A stretch of DNA of 64,000 nucleotides from Lithodes maja (Eukaryota; Arthropoda; Malacostraca; Decapoda; Lithodidae), in the NCBI GenBank assembly GCA_037953745.1, contig JBAKBP010003152.1, positions 1-64,000 of the forward strand, written 5' to 3'. Made by a program: the position numbers and the translations under genes. The notes beneath the pieces were generated by a model. The model saw only the letters and a list, made by a program, of their open reading frames with translations, had not been told where the DNA came from and did not search any database. The stretch's first letter is position 1. Every line of letters starts with the position of its first letter. Positions 27,531 through 39,784 of the stretch are shown one piece after another.

Positions 27531-29357
27531 TTAAGTGTTTTGGAGTGATTTAACTAGTACATATATAATTGTAGATTTATTTTCATTTAGTGTATTCAAC
27601 ATTGCCTCCAATATATTTGAAGTTTCAATCATATTGCTGTTTATGAAGCTTTGTATCAATGGCACATTTTTTATTTCGTCTTGTCGACCACGTGGAGATA
27701 AAATAAAATTATTAATATTGTATTGTTGAGTTTCCGTATTGTTTAAAGTAAGGTGATTCAAATTCTTTGGATAACTTTAAACGACATAGAATATGTGATA
27801 TTAATACATTATTGGTATTATTTATATATCTATCATTTATATCCTTCAAAGTTCTGTATTCTTCCATATGCATAAAATGAGGGGGGAATTTGAATAAGTG
27901 GAATTTTATACCACAGTGGTTGGCAATACTACACAATTGAAGAGAGTGATCTCTTAGGGCAGTCTGTAATAAATTACGAATCACATCCAATGCTCCAAGC
28001 ACTAGTGTGAGGCCCATACCCTGGTGGTGGTTGACCCTTTCGAGGGTCCCCCTAGAAACTTCAACCATTAATATGAAAAGGCTGAGCGTATTGCATTTTT
28101 TTCGATAATTTTCCTTTAGTGCGGTGACGAGCTCCACGGGCGTAGATTGGTCCGTCAGATTATTTTCCGGATAGTAAAAATACTGTTTTGATGTCATCTT
28201 ATCTGGCGTATTTGAATAATTGTTTATAAGATTAAGAACAAAGGAACAATCCTTGTGTTTTAGATTATTTTTCATTGAGGTTATTTCTTGTTCCTCTTGG
28301 ATTAATATGTCTATACATTCTAGACAATTTTGAAATCCTTTTTAGTGTAAATATATGAGAAAAGAAACTATACCTTTAAATTCCATATCATCTGTAAGTT
28401 CCTTTAATTTGGACTTATAAAATATGGATAAATTTTCTGCCAATAATTTTTGACTCTGATATAACACATTGTCTTGGTTTTCCAAAAATTCACAAAAATT
28501 CGGAGGGAGATCACTAGGCAGAGCTACAAGTTTTGTATTCATATAAAAAGGAGCTTCTGGTAAGAGAATTTCTCCCTCTACCCCTTTCCCATCCTTACAT
28601 TCCAAATTGCCTTCTTCTGTTTCCTCTTCTTGGACCTTTCTCTCCATAGCATCTTCTGTAACGATCTCAGTCGTATCCATGGTTTCATATATTATTTGAT
28701 TATTCACATCCTTCTTTATTGTATTCATATCTTTTGTAATAATCTCTTCATCTATTTGATTTATGTTTGGTTCTTCCTTTTCTTCTTCTTCTTCTTCATA
28801 AACCCCTATCTCGATATGGTCTTCTTTAGGCTCCGGGGATTCATCCAATCTCATCCGTTTATGGATTCTAGGTTTAATATTTTCATTCTGTTCTTCCCCT
28901 TGAATATTTAATAATGTTTCGGGTATTATTTTTCCCAATTTCGATAAATGTAATTCAATATTGTTATTGCTAAACTTAATACTACCATATTGGTCCTGTA
29001 ATTGTAAAATATTAGTCTTTTCACTTATCGCTGTTTCAATATTATTGGTATCATCTACATTTCCCGTGGTTGAATCTATATTCTCAACAATATTCATATT
29101 TTCAGTTGATAATGTTGTATTCTCATTGTTTATATCATTTACCCCTTCGGGGGTTAATTCTGGATGCTCATATTCCTCTATATAAACTTTCCCTGGGTGG
29201 TTGTCATCGTCTTCTAAATCATCGTGACGTTCGGCAGATCCGATGGAACTATCTGCTTCCGATAAAAAATCATTAATATGAGTTTCATGTTAACATCTGA
29301 ACCTATTCCTTCATCTTCACTGGAAGATCCATCTTGATAAAAGTTAAAATTACTCAT
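27531..29357 (-). pseudogene. Broken acidic gene of unknown function (viral block)
   Basis: I do not recognise this protein. Reading starts best at the ATG at 29357, giving a short acidic N-terminus. The frame is lost near 29285-29292 and the matching frame continues to about 28345. An in-frame TAA lies at 28342-28344, after which the same frame stays open to about 27750. A third shift moves it to the frame ending at 27531. Together these cover about 600 codons. The N-terminal third is rich in Asp, Glu, Asn and Thr with a run of seven acidic or lysine residues near 28795; the C-terminal third looks globular, with His/Leu-rich stretches. The 54 bases from 28373 to 28320 have GT...AG ends and contain the only central stop, so a tiny intron is an alternative to a nonsense mutation. 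The gene lies downstream of the helicase on the same strand. Confidence 0.6.
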
Positions 29358-29548
29358 ATTACTTAATTTTCATAATTTATGAAATATCTTTACATTTATG
29401 GTTGGGGTTGTGAATGGCATAACTATACATATAATTTGTTGTTGGTTTAGTTGATTTGAGTAACCTAATAATAACATGTCCTTGTATAATTAAATTAAAA
29501 TATAAAAATATATCAGAGAAATTATTAAATACATGTGAATTCGTTTTA

Positions 29549-30718
29549 TTCAATCTTATAATAATGGAACCATATTTTTTTATATTCGGGGGTAAGCATT
29601 TTTACTAATATATTATAGTCTTCTCCTCCTACCGTATTTAAAACCAGTCCATACATAATTAAATGTTTCCCAGTAAAATATATTTCATCAATATTAGAAT
29701 TACTCAACATCCAATGGAAGGTAGCTGTATATAACTCGTGAATTATGAATTACCGATTGAATTATATTTGAGGCCAACATTACTCTATTAAGAATCTTAT
29801 TGTTTTGTTTATCATTGAATTCACTCCATCCCTTGACATTGATTAAATTCCATATTTGTTGTGCCTAATAGACATAGGGACTCGAGGTAGTAGCCTCCCT
29901 AATTAAAGCAGAGACAATGTCGGGTCTATGGTGATAAATATAGGTTATAAACCGTTGAAACTTGGGATCTTCTTTATAGCCATATGTGCCTGCTCCAGAA
30001 AAGGCTAAAATACAAAGTATTATCAATCTGAAAATATTTTCTTGCTTGACAAAATCTATATCGCTACATATTTGCCACTCATCCAGAAACTTGCAATGGC
30101 TTTCCTCTTGAAAACGATTACCCAATGTTCCAGATTTTAAATTTCCATTTTTTTTCTTTAGGGTGGTGAGATAACGATCATCAGAGTAATTGCCGGCTAT
30201 GGTGGGAATAATACAATTGGGCTGTGTTACTTGATTGGTCCTATTTGATCGACCAATTTGTTGGCAGAATGTGGAGGCGTTATAGCTGGGGTCCACAAAA
30301 AAATGATATCTTCTACCGGAAGATTTATTTTCAATACTGTCGTGGAGATTTATACCAGTTGCACCTTTACCACTTATAATAATCGCTTTAATGGACATAT
30401 CATTATTAAATAAATATATGGCCTTTATAGCATGTTATGAAGCATAGTTATAGCATAGTTATAGCATAGTTATGAAGTAGCAACCCGGATTTTTCTTGTC
30501 GCGATATCTCATCAGTTTACGACTAGTGACTTCTAAGCATGTTTGTATTCCCATCTCATTTTGTATAGAGTCCAGGAAGGTGGGTGGTGATAACCTTAAG
30601 AGATGTATTGATGGGGGTTTAGGAATGGAGAGTGTAATTTTATCCAATGGTGGTGGTGATAATGATGGAGAGTAATTAATTAGGTATTTGTAGAGACAAA
30701 GCTTACTCGTAATAGTAT
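29549..30718 (-). pseudogene. C-terminal half of strawberry-notch-type helicase
   Basis: The best frame is 30398-29865. It shows the second RecA-like half of an SF2 helicase: ISGKGATGINLHD (residues 9-20), an aromatic/Asp strand, then QQIGRSNRTNQ (46-56), the arginine-finger motif VI in the GRxxRxNQ form typical of the strawberry-notch Helicase_C_4 family. Upstream, 30722-30459 encodes a PPLDKI...EVTSRK stretch that matches the linker seen in that family. The frame is broken between these two pieces near 30434, by a TAG at 29865-29867, and again near 29720, after which a readable tail runs to about 29549. The other half lies 27 kb away at 57681-59720; the break is caused by the transposon nest. 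Expected role while intact: viral ATP-dependent helicase acting in replication or transcription. It is inactive as it stands. Confidence 0.75.
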
Positions 30719-30730
30719 ACATTTATTTAT

Positions 30731-31033
30731 TAGTGGCCCCTCCATCATTGACGATTATGCCTATTACATAAGGCCTCCTCTTCAAACGCTCGTTTACCGT
30801 AGTTTGAATCTACCGCGCAGAGCATAAAAAATTTGAGGAGCCTTCATCATGAGCGCACGCAACCTCACTCATGGTTCTGTCATTATGAAATTGGGTTCTC
30901 ACTACGAAAAAACTTTGTAACAAATAATAAATAAAAAGAAAATAAGAATAACTATTCATAAGCTTTCCATATACTCGTGGATGTACTTGTGTGGATATTT
31001 GACCAGACACTGACTTCAGGCGTCATACTTCCT
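30731..31033. mobile_element. Left arm of foldback/TIR element, cut by CR1
   Basis: This begins TAGTGGCCCCTCCATCATTG and is an inverted copy of most of the complete relative at 57321-57626. Similarity ends abruptly after ACTTCCTTC at 31033, where the CR1 5' end begins. The terminal variant (TCCATCATTGACGATTATGCC) is matched in inverse at 57142-57172, which makes that the other end of the same element. It carries no gene. Confidence 0.75.
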
Positions 31034-31417
31034 TCTCTGCTCTGCGCTCAACCTGCCCTGACGTGTCTCCCCACGCTCCGCTGGTTCCGCATTTGCTGCG
31101 TCCTAGTGAGTTTTTTCTCATTTGTTTACTCTGGGATGTATCGAGTAAGGTTAGGATATGCGTAGCAGGAGTGTCAGGGACGGGTTTCCTGCAGTTCAGT
31201 CCTCTAGTTCAGTCAGTGACGGGAGAAGGTTGTGTTAATCTGAGCTCCTGCCCGGACCACTTACCAGTGACCTTTAGTGACCATTACACCTACCTGTGTT
31301 TGGGGGCAGTGCACTCGTGTTATATAAAAGTGTTATAGCTCAGTTTTTAGCTGTTAGTTTACTTGTTTTTGTTTTTCTGTACTTAGTTTCTTGCTCCTCG
31401 CTAAGCTTATTGGGATC
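31034..31417 (+). other. CR1 5' leader
   Basis: This 384-bp stretch lies upstream of CR1 ORF1, has no convincing ORF and is more GC-rich than the foldback arm before it. It should contain the internal promoter expected of non-LTR elements, but I recognise no specific site. Confidence 0.5.
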
Positions 31418-32452
31418 ATGGCAGGTATGGAGTGCGAGTCTCTAACTGATCTGCATCATCTTATTCTCCAGGTAAGAGAGGAGATGGTTGTGGTGAAGGA
31501 AGAGGTCTTGGCTCTAAGGGAGGTTAATGTTAAAATTCAGAGGGAAGTGGATTTGATTAAAGACGAAAATCTAGCTTTCAAGCTTAGCCAAGAGGAAATA
31601 AAGTCAAGTAAGGGGAAAAGGGAGGAAGTTGATGAAAAATTGTATTCATGGCAGGTTGTTAAAAATACGGGTGGGAAAGTCACACTCAAGAAGCAGGATA
31701 GTAGAATAGGTATGAGTGTGACAAATACATTCTCTCCTTTGCGAGACGAATGTGAGGGAAAAGATAGTCAGGATAAGGGAGGGATAACCGAAGTGCCTGC
31801 CGCCGACTCAGCTCCAACCTCTGACGCTGTGTTACCTACCACCACCCCCACCACCACCACCACCACCAAGGGAGCTTCTGCCACCACCAGGGGTTCTCCA
31901 ACTGCAGCTGCTGGATCCTCCCGAGGGAAAGGTAAGTCTGTGTCCCGAGAAGGTAAGTCTGTGTCGATTGTGGGCGACTCCATGGTAAGACATTTAGTTA
32001 GGGCTACCCGCACTAAACTTAGGAAGGTTGTGTGTCTGCCTGGCCATGGAGTTGGGAGGGTTTTAGAGAAGATGGACCACATCTTGGAAGATAGTGGAGA
32101 TAACCCCATTATCTGTCTCAGTACCGGGAGTAACGATGTTGGAAAGGGTAGAAGTGAGGAACTGCTGCAGCAGTATCGGGATGTGTTAGATAAAGTTAGG
32201 ATGAAGGGAGGGATCCCTGTAGTACATTGTATCCTACCCAGAAGAGGAGTTCCCAAGGAATGGACATCCAGGGCGATTGGTGTCAATTGCCGTTTGGAGA
32301 AATATTGCAAAGAAAAAGCAATACCATTCATTGATAACTGGGATAGTTTCTATGGGAGAGATGGGATGTACGCAAGGGATGGGGTTCATCTTTCACGGTT
32401 AGGGGTTTCTACATTAGCTAGTTCTTTAGATAGGGTGGTTGTGGGGTTTTGA
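31418..32452 (+). CDS. CR1 ORF1 protein: coiled coil plus SGNH/GDSL esterase
   Basis: I chose the ATG at 31418; the frame is open a little further upstream without an ATG. The protein is about 344 residues. Residues 15-75 are heptad-like and charged, a likely coiled coil for trimer formation. A Thr/Ala/Ser/Pro linker with a polythreonine run follows (about 125-180). The C-terminal domain is an SGNH hydrolase: block I VGDSMVRH with the catalytic Ser at about 188, block III STGSNDV at about 236-241, and block V DGVHLSRLG at about 321-329 with the catalytic Asp and His. CR1-group ORF1 proteins carry such esterases and bind element RNA; the esterase substrate is not known. The frame has no interruption. 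ORF2 begins in another frame at the stop codon. Confidence 0.9.
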   Translation: MAGMECESLTDLHHLILQVREEMVVVKEEVLALREVNVKIQREVDLIKDENLAFKLSQEEIKSSKGKREEVDEKLYSWQVVKNTGGKVTLKKQDSRIGMSVTNTFSPLRDECEGKDSQDKGGITEVPAADSAPTSDAVLPTTTPTTTTTTKGASATTRGSPTAAAGSSRGKGKSVSREGKSVSIVGDSMVRHLVRATRTKLRKVVCLPGHGVGRVLEKMDHILEDSGDNPIICLSTGSNDVGKGRSEELLQQYRDVLDKVRMKGGIPVVHCILPRRGVPKEWTSRAIGVNCRLEKYCKEKAIPFIDNWDSFYGRDGMYARDGVHLSRLGVSTLASSLDRVVVGF

Positions 32453-35400
32453 ACAGAAATATTGAGAGTGTAAATGAGAGGTTTAATGGAACAATTTTAG
32501 CGTCAGGTGAAAGCGATAAGGATATTCAGTCTCATGCTAAAAATGATTACTATAATGCAAATGATAGTAGTGATGGTGCAACGGAAGATGGAAATGTCGT
32601 TAGAAATAAAGGTAAATTAGGTATAAAGAAAAGAAGTAAATTGAGAGTATATTACACAAACTGTAGGAGTCTATGTAACAAAATGAACGAACTTAGAGCC
32701 CTTGTTAGCAAAGAAAATATAGACATAATAGCGCTAACTGAAACGTGGATTAATACAGAAACCAGGCATTTTTTAGCAGAATTTGATATACCAGGATATA
32801 GTTTGTTTAAATATGACCGAACAAGTAAGAGGGGTGGCGGTATAGCAGTGTTTGTCAGGAGTACATTAAAAAGCTGTATTAAATCAGGTATTAGACTAAA
32901 TAACGATAATGAAAGTGTTTGGGTAGAGGTTAACGAAGGTAGTGAGACCATAGTTATTGGAGTTATGTATAGACCGCCAAATATGAGTAGAAATGACGGA
33001 ACGTCATTATGGGAGGAAATTAAAATGGCATCAAGGTTTAGCAATGTGTGCATTATGGGGGATTTTAATTTTCCGAATATAGATTGGCAGCATCAAATAG
33101 GAGACTCTGATTCTGAGGAGTTTATAGAGGTAGTACAAGATAGTTTTTTATTTCAATTCATAGATACGCCGACTAGAGGTAATAATATTCTCGATTTAGT
33201 TTTCAGTAACAATGAACATATGGTAAATAATGTAGAGATAGGGGACCACCTAGGAAATAGTGACCACAATTCTGTGTATTTTAATATACAATGGAAAGGT
33301 AATACCAGAGAGAATACAACATTAATACCTGACTTTAGAAAAGCCAATTATGGGGGGTTAAGAAGAGCCCTATTAGCCGACCCTATGGTCAAAAAATTAA
33401 GTCGATCCAGGTGTCCAAATGAGTGTACCCCTTCTCAGGCACCTGTCATCTTAAGTCAGGAAGAGACGTCAACCTTGGTAGATACATACGATAATTTTAT
33501 CAAGTCAGTATTCAATGCACAAAATAAATACATCCCCAAAAGAAAATTTAGATCAACACAGAACCAACCCAAATGGATGAATAATAGACTATTAGATCTT
33601 CTAGGACAAAAGAGAGGAATATATAGAAAGATTAGGAAAGGCGAAATTCACCTACTTGCTTACTATCAAAATCTATCAAGACAGGTAAAAAAGGATATTA
33701 GGAAAGAAAAAAGAAATTATGAAATCAAGGTTGCCAATGACTCAAAAAATAATCCTAAAGCTTTTTACCAACTATATAAATCCAAGGTTAGAGATGTAAT
33801 TGGTCCCCTTAAAACTTCGATAGGAGAAATGACAGACAATGATTTAGAAATGTGCAGTACATTAAATAGTCAATTTCTTTCCGTTTTCACTAATGAAAAT
33901 TTGGCACAGTTTCCAGAAGTCCGTAAGGTATATAGCGATAGTATAGAAAATAGGTTAAGTACGGTTACTATAAGTAGAAATGATGTGCTTAAGGAAATTG
34001 ACAGACTGAAACCTCATAAATCGCCTGGTCCTGACGAGGTATATGCTAGAGTATTAAAAGAATGTAGGGATGAGTTAAGTTACCCATTAACATTTTTATT
34101 TAACAAGTCATTGGAGACAGGTATAGTTCCAGAAGCTTGGAAGCTTGCAAACGTAGTTCCGATCTTCAAAAAAGGTGACAAATCAATAGCATCCAATTAC
34201 CGTCCCATTAGTCTTACATCAATCATAGGAAAGCTACTAGAGTCAATTATTGCTAGTAAAATTAGAAACCACTTAGATACATTTAATTTAATAAATTCTT
34301 CTCAGCATGGATTCACTCAGGGACGTTCTTGCCTTACTAATTTGCTTAGTTTTTTCTCAGAGGTATATGAAGCAGTAGATAATGACAAGTCATATGATAT
34401 AATATATTTAGATTTCAGTAAAGCTTTCGACAGAGTCCCCCATGAGAGATTGATGAGAAAGGTTGAGGCGCATGGAATAGGTGGGGCGTTGTTGGGATGG
34501 ATTAGGTCATGGCTAATTGTAGGAAGCAGAGAGTCAGCATAAATGGTACGAAGTCAGAATGGGGAGCAGTCAAAAGTGGTGTCCCCCAGGGATCTGTATT
34601 AGGTCCTCTGTTGTTTGTTATATACATAAATGACCTAGATTTAGGTATAACTAGTAGGATAAGTAAATTTGCAGACGATACCAAAATGGGGAGAACAATT
34701 GATTCAGATAGAGATATAGAGTGCCTCCAAAGGGATCTAGATACCTTACACGAATGGTCAGTAAATTGGCAGATGAAGTTTAACATTGACAAATGCAAGG
34801 TATTAAAGATAGGGAAGATGCATACAAATGTTAAATATAAACTAGCTAATGTGGAATTAGAAAACTCGAATTGTGAGAAAGATCTAGGTGTGTTTGTTAG
34901 CAATGATTTGAAGCCTAGACAACAGTGTATAAGCGTTCGAAACAAGGCAAACAGGATTCTCGGGTTCATCTCTAGGAGTGTGAGTAACAGAACTGCTGAT
35001 GTTATCTTAAAACTTTACTTGTCATTAGTGAGACCCCATATGGATTATGCTGTTCAATTTTGGTGTCCTTATTACAGAATGGACATAGATTCATTGGAGA
35101 GAGTACAACGTAGAATGACAAAAATGATCCATAATATTAGAAATCTTCCGTATAAAGAAAGGTTGAAGAAATTAGGCTTACATTCGTTAGAGAGACGCAG
35201 AGTTAGAGGGGATATGATAGAGGTGTTCAAGTGGGTTAGTGGGATTAACAAAGGGAACATGACAAATGTACTAAAGCTCAGTGATAGCGAAAGAACTCGT
35301 ACCAATGGTTTCAAATTAGATAAATTTCGTTTCAGAAAAGATATAGGCAAATATTGGTTTGGTAACAGAGTTGTAGATGGGTGGAATGGACTACCAGGTG

Positions 35401-35477
35401 CTATAGTGGGATTAAAAACGATAGGGAGCTTTAAGATAAAATTGGATAAGCATATGGACGAGAAGGGTTGGGTGTGA
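32449..35477 (+). pseudogene. CR1 ORF2: AP endonuclease and reverse transcriptase (frameshifted)
   Basis: The ORF2 frame opens at the ORF1 stop (TTTTGA) and has no ATG until well inside the endonuclease, so translation was probably coupled to ORF1. Endonuclease motifs are YTNCRSL, ALTETWI, MYRPP, GDFNFPNIDW, LDLVFSN and SDHNSVYF. Reverse transcriptase follows: HKSPGPDEV, FKKGDKSIASNYRPISLTS, QHGFTQGRSC, YLDFSKAFDRVPH, GVPQGSVLGPLLFVIYINDL and the catalytic FADDTK near 34670. A one-base shift at about 34510-34520 separates the fingers/palm start (frame ending 34542) from the catalytic palm (34509-35477), so no full-length enzyme can be made. The C-terminal region (RVQRRMTKMI...) is the usual CR1 tail. 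Confidence 0.92.
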
Positions 35478-35669
35478 AGGGGGATCAGCAGGGTTGGGCC
35501 AATCAGCGCTCTGCGGACCCCCGTAATCCTGCGTTAATCTCTAACCGTTTTGGTAAGATGATCCTCAGGGTATTAGAGTGTTGAGCCTATAATTGGGCTT
35601 TGTAATTGGGGTTGTGTGGGACAGGGATCTGCCTTGCTTGGGCCAATCGGCTTTCTGCAGACTCCCATT

Positions 35670-35692
35670 TTCTTATGTTCTTATGTTCTTAT
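35670..35692 (+). repeat. CR1 3' octamer tail
   Basis: Nearly three copies of TTCTTATG mark the CR1 3' end. The following sequence belongs to the DIRS element. Confidence 0.9.
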
Positions 35693-37143
35693 TTGGGTCG
35701 TGTGTTTGGGACACCTATTTCGGGTGTACCCTCGTGGTCCCGTGGTGGACGCGTGTTTCTTTTTTCGCGGCTAGCTAGCCTAGTTATTTAGTTGGCTTTA
35801 ACTACGCGTTATCGGGCTTCTTCTTATCTTTCTGATGAAGTGGCCTTCTTGTTTGTTTACTGACGTTCCTAGCGTATTTTTCTTCACTTAGTGAAGTTTT
35901 TTCTAGGTCCCGAGTCAGTGCTTCCCTCTTCCGGGATTTTTTCTACGATGTGGTGATGGCGGTTGTTCCTGTTGTGATATGTTACAGTGCTTTTTGTTTA
36001 TATTACGACGTGATTAAGTGTTATTTCCGTCTGCTTAGGCCTAGCCAGCCACTCATAGCTTTTTTACATGTACAAGTGTTATTGATTTATGGTTTAAATA
36101 TGTAATACTGTGTCATGTGTGTCCTGGATTAGTTGTGTTTTGGCTTAATCCAGGGCCTATTTGTGTTTATCAGATTGCGTCTGGTTAGTGTGGGTTGCCT
36201 TGTCCGGCGGGCTTTCTCCGTTGCTCCGAGAAAGTCCGGCTGGTTGCCTTTTCCGGCGGGTTTTTTCGATTGCACCGAGAAAATCCGGCTGGTTGCCGAG
36301 TTTTATATCACGCGTGGTTAAAATAGGCTAGATTCCCCCGGCGAGTGGTGGCCTGAGGGCTCTCCAGGACTGCGTCTCTGTAGTGGAGCCTGTGTTCAGG
36401 CTTACTGTGTGTTTCCCAGCGGGATGGCTATACCCGTTTAACTAGGTGTTCATGCGGACACCGGTTGTGTATAGTTTTTCCCGGTTTTTGCAAAGCCATT
36501 GAAAAACTAGGCTGTTGTGTTTGTTTGGTCTTTCCACCCCGGCGATCTTTTGCAAAGAAGTGGGGTTAGGAACAATTGGGGTTAACATTTAAATTACTTT
36601 CACACCCGGCGGTTGAACCTTGGGGAGGTGGGATTAACGGATTTGCAATTCGGTAGAGTTAGCCAGACAATTGAGGGATACAATTGGGTATCGAGGCCTT
36701 CAAAAATACGGCGATCTATGAAGGCTTCGAGAGAAGTCAGATCTAAAAAAGTTTAAGATAGGCTTACCCCTTTTTAACTGCGATATAATAAGGAGGCCGA
36801 CGTCTTAATATGGGTTTCCGGTGGACAAAAAACCACTGGGAAGACTGCATCATTTATAAAGATGTGCTCGTCTTTATATCAGGTCAGAGGATATGCTTAA
36901 ATCTTTTGGACAAGTAAAGATATTCTAAAATCTTTACATAGGAACCTACAGGGTAACAAGAGGTAATAGTGGAGTATTACGTCTTGTTGCCCGGCGGTTC
37001 ATTAACACTTGTGTTAGAACATTTTGGGGTAACCTTATGAGCATTAATTCCTGGAAATTTTTTTTTTCCAGGGCGGAGTTCCGGCGGGTCAACAGAGGAC
37101 CAGAAGGAGCCCGGGGGTGGGTTAGCTCTTCCCAGTCTCTGTC
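35693..37143 (+). mobile_element. DIRS-element 5' region
   Basis: This 1.45-kb stretch has no gene and sits between the CR1 tail and the DIRS gag start. It has many CCGGCGG motifs and short stem-like GCCGG/CCGGC pairs. It includes two copies of a unit of about 52 bp (GGTTGCCTTGTCCGGCGGG at 36188 and a variant at 36240). DIRS elements carry terminal and internal complementary regions; I could not prove complementarity with the 3' end by eye. The exact left end of the element is uncertain. Confidence 0.55.
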
Positions 37144-39624
37144 ATGGCGCCTCTAGACCCTGTTTTTGCTCTGTGCTTAACACCCTCCTGTTCAGGGATC
37201 CCTATTTTTGCGCATACTCTATGCATCAGATGCGTCAAATGCTTGGACCGGTCAAGGGGTCTGTGGGTGACCAAGAATTGTACTTTTTGTAGTCAATTAA
37301 GTATTAAAGTCTTACAGCAAGATAATTTGGCCGCGGCGGTTGCATTGTGCGAGGTCAAACAACTCCTATCTAACTATGCTACTTCGGTGGCTCATAAAGC
37401 TCTTCAGTGTGATAACGTAGTTCTGTGGGAAAGATTGATTGCTCAGTATCCCCCACTTAAACGTCCCCCTTCTAGAAGTAGAGTAAATGTGCGTAAGTCG
37501 GCAGAGACTGGGCAGGGTACAGTGCTTGTTCCCTCCCCCGGCACATCTAAGAGACCTCGAGAGCCGACACCCCCGGCGACAACTTCCACGTCAAAATCGA
37601 GGTCCAGGTCACGGTCTCCCCTCCGACAGCAGACACATAGTCACTCTACTTCACCTTCCAGGAAGAAGAGCAAGGAGGAGAAGACCAAGGAGAGTCCGAG
37701 TGTAAAATCAAAATCAAGGTGGAGTCACAAGTCTTCCAAAAAGGATACTCATGTACGAAAGTCCTCCCGGCGTTCGCCGGAGCCTCGTGCCTCGGTTTCT
37801 GCCTCTACTCCCGACATGTCTCGTGTCCAATCTGACAGGTCGGGAGTGGAGTCAGAGACTGTGGTGGGGGATATACCGGCGGACAAGTTGTCACCTAATA
37901 TTATTCCCAGTTCACATGTACCAGCTTTAGAGAGTTCTAACAGCAGTTATAACCCTCGAGAGGGCTCGAGTGAGGGCTCAGTAATTGGTGGGGTACCTAG
38001 CTCACAAGTGAGTTCCGGCCAAGACCGGGGAGTTTGGAGGTACTCTCAGCCATGGCATGACGGCTCACATCTTTCTCATGCACCAAAGGTAGTGGCAGAC
38101 GTCCACCGGGACACTGAGATCCCATCGTCCATCCCGGACTTAACATGGCAGCATGAGGGGGTCCCGGCTTCGGCGGAATCCTCTCCTGAGAGGCCGGGGG
38201 AAAGGGATGAGGGTTCTATAATTTCTGAGATGGAGATTCAAGAGTCAGGTTCATTGATAGACGACTCTCCGAGTAGGAATGATTCGCCACATAGTTCATC
38301 CTCTGCTAAATTTGTCACAGCTGATGAAATTAATGGGTTACTAGCGAATTCACTAACAAAGTTTTTTGGTCAACAGCCGGAGACTCCTACAGTTGGTTTG
38401 GGAGCTTCCACGACAGCATCGAATGTCCGACCTCTGGCTACTTCCATTGCTTTGACACAAATTCCGCACCCTCCCCCTGTATCACCTACTAATGTTACTA
38501 GGCCAACTTCGGCAGCACGGACTACTTCCAATGTGAGAGTAGTAGCAGATGTAAATCCTCCCCCTTTAGACAAAGCCCCGGTCAGAAAGGGGGCTATGCC
38601 CCTATTATACGGGCCAGATGAGTCATGGGTAACAATGTTCCCAGCAAAGCCAGAGGTAGCACAGTCCACTATGTCGGGGGAGCTTCCGGTACCACGTGAG
38701 TGGGTAATCCAAGGGAATAAATCTAGGAAGTTACGTGTTTTAGATGTTCTAGGAAATGTACTTGATGTTAATATTAAGGCCATTCCTAACTATTATCATC
38801 GTGATTATTTTGTGTATACTTCTACACCTGCCCTACCCCCTGCGTCAGCTTCAAAACTGTTTTCGGACTGGACCAAGCATGACGGTTTCAATGATATAAA
38901 AGCACTGTCAGCTCTAACACCAGAGTTAGGTTTAAAGACGTTCACAGACACAGCCGCAAATCCAGTTTTGAAGGTGGAGCAGTTGGGTCCGGGACCTTGG
39001 GTGTAATGGGAAGTGGAGGCTCAGAACTTTGCTACAACTTTTACTTCCAAATCTTCGCACCAAATTCCACAAGAAAGCCATTCTTGGTTCTCTCTGCCGG
39101 TATTCTCTGCCGGCGGAGTTCCCTCTGCTTTATTTGCATTTTTAGCTGCCCCTAAAATTAATCTATGCGAGCTTAAAGATCCCTTTTCTACGCCGTCCAC
39201 TGCTCACCTAGACCGGGAGTTTCGACTACGTGGGAAAGCATATAGACTTTTTTCCCAGTATATTGTCACACAACAGGTAGCTAAGTCAATGCTAAGATCT
39301 GCTCAGGCAATCGCGGACGCGGAAGTCCGAAAAGCTATTGAACTGTCTAGACGCTTGCTACTCCAGACTTCTATACAGTCACTGGGAGATATCCGTACAG
39401 CCTTGCTAGAGGCGGTGCGGGCAAGACAAGATCTAAGGATGTCTCTCGTGAGGAAGCTCCCGGATAGGATTGCAAATCAAGTGGTTATGTCCCCCTGTTC
39501 TAACTGCCTCTTTAATGTCCCCGGAGGTGTGGAAAACAGTATTCAACATGGCTCAGGCCTTTAACCCGGGAGCTGCGGGGAGACTCTTAAGAGTTCCCCA
39601 GGCGGACTGCGGGGAGACTCTTAA
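37144..39624 (+). pseudogene. DIRS ORF1 (gag-like), N-terminal part
   Basis: The start is the ATG at 37144. The first 60 residues contain four to six Cys/His pairs (LCLTPSCSG, CIRCVKC, CTFCSQL), a likely zinc-binding module. A basic SR-like region follows (residues about 115-220: SKSRSRSRSPLR, SRKKSKEEK), then a Ser/Pro-rich region and a conserved C-terminal block (LLYGPDESWVTMF, NYYHRDYFVYT). An in-frame TAA at 39004-39006 interrupts it, but the same frame continues to about 39480. A shift then moves reading to another frame (EVWKTVFNMAQAFNPGAAGR). A 33-36 bp direct repeat containing CTGCGGGGAGACTCTTAAGA (about 39571-39628) lies just before the insertion point. Likely role: RNA-binding structural protein of the retrotransposon. 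Confidence 0.7.
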
Positions 39625-39784
39625 GAGCAGAGCTTTTGAACGCGTACCAAAACCGCGCGTTTATAGCCAGGCGGCTGAAAATTGGTGTGGGTATAGTACT
39701 ACATGTCAACTCTCGACACCACCCCGCCAAACGCTCGCCCCGCACTCGTGCAAGCACCACCGCGCCAGTAACCACGCACTAGTC

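Larger units (their letters stand above)
31034..35692 (+). mobile_element. CR1-clade non-LTR retrotransposon, nearly full length
   Basis: The element has a 5' leader (31034-31417), ORF1 with an SGNH esterase domain, ORF2 with endonuclease and reverse transcriptase, a 3' UTR (35478-35669), and an octamer tail of (TTCTTATG) repeats at 35670-35692. The octamer tail and the ORF1 esterase are hallmarks of the CR1/L2 group. Its 5' edge lies exactly where foldback similarity stops. No target duplication is obvious, as is usual for CR1. One frameshift in ORF2 makes this copy inactive, but it is otherwise well preserved. Confidence 0.9.

Noticed and set aside
28630..29276. Plus-strand frames rich in Phe/Leu opposite the acidic gene
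   Set aside because: Antisense of Glu/Lys/Asn-rich codons gives hydrophobic pseudo-proteins; the minus-strand gene explains the region.
31768..33347. Minus-strand frames opposite CR1 ORF1 and ORF2
   Set aside because: Shadows of strong plus-strand domains.
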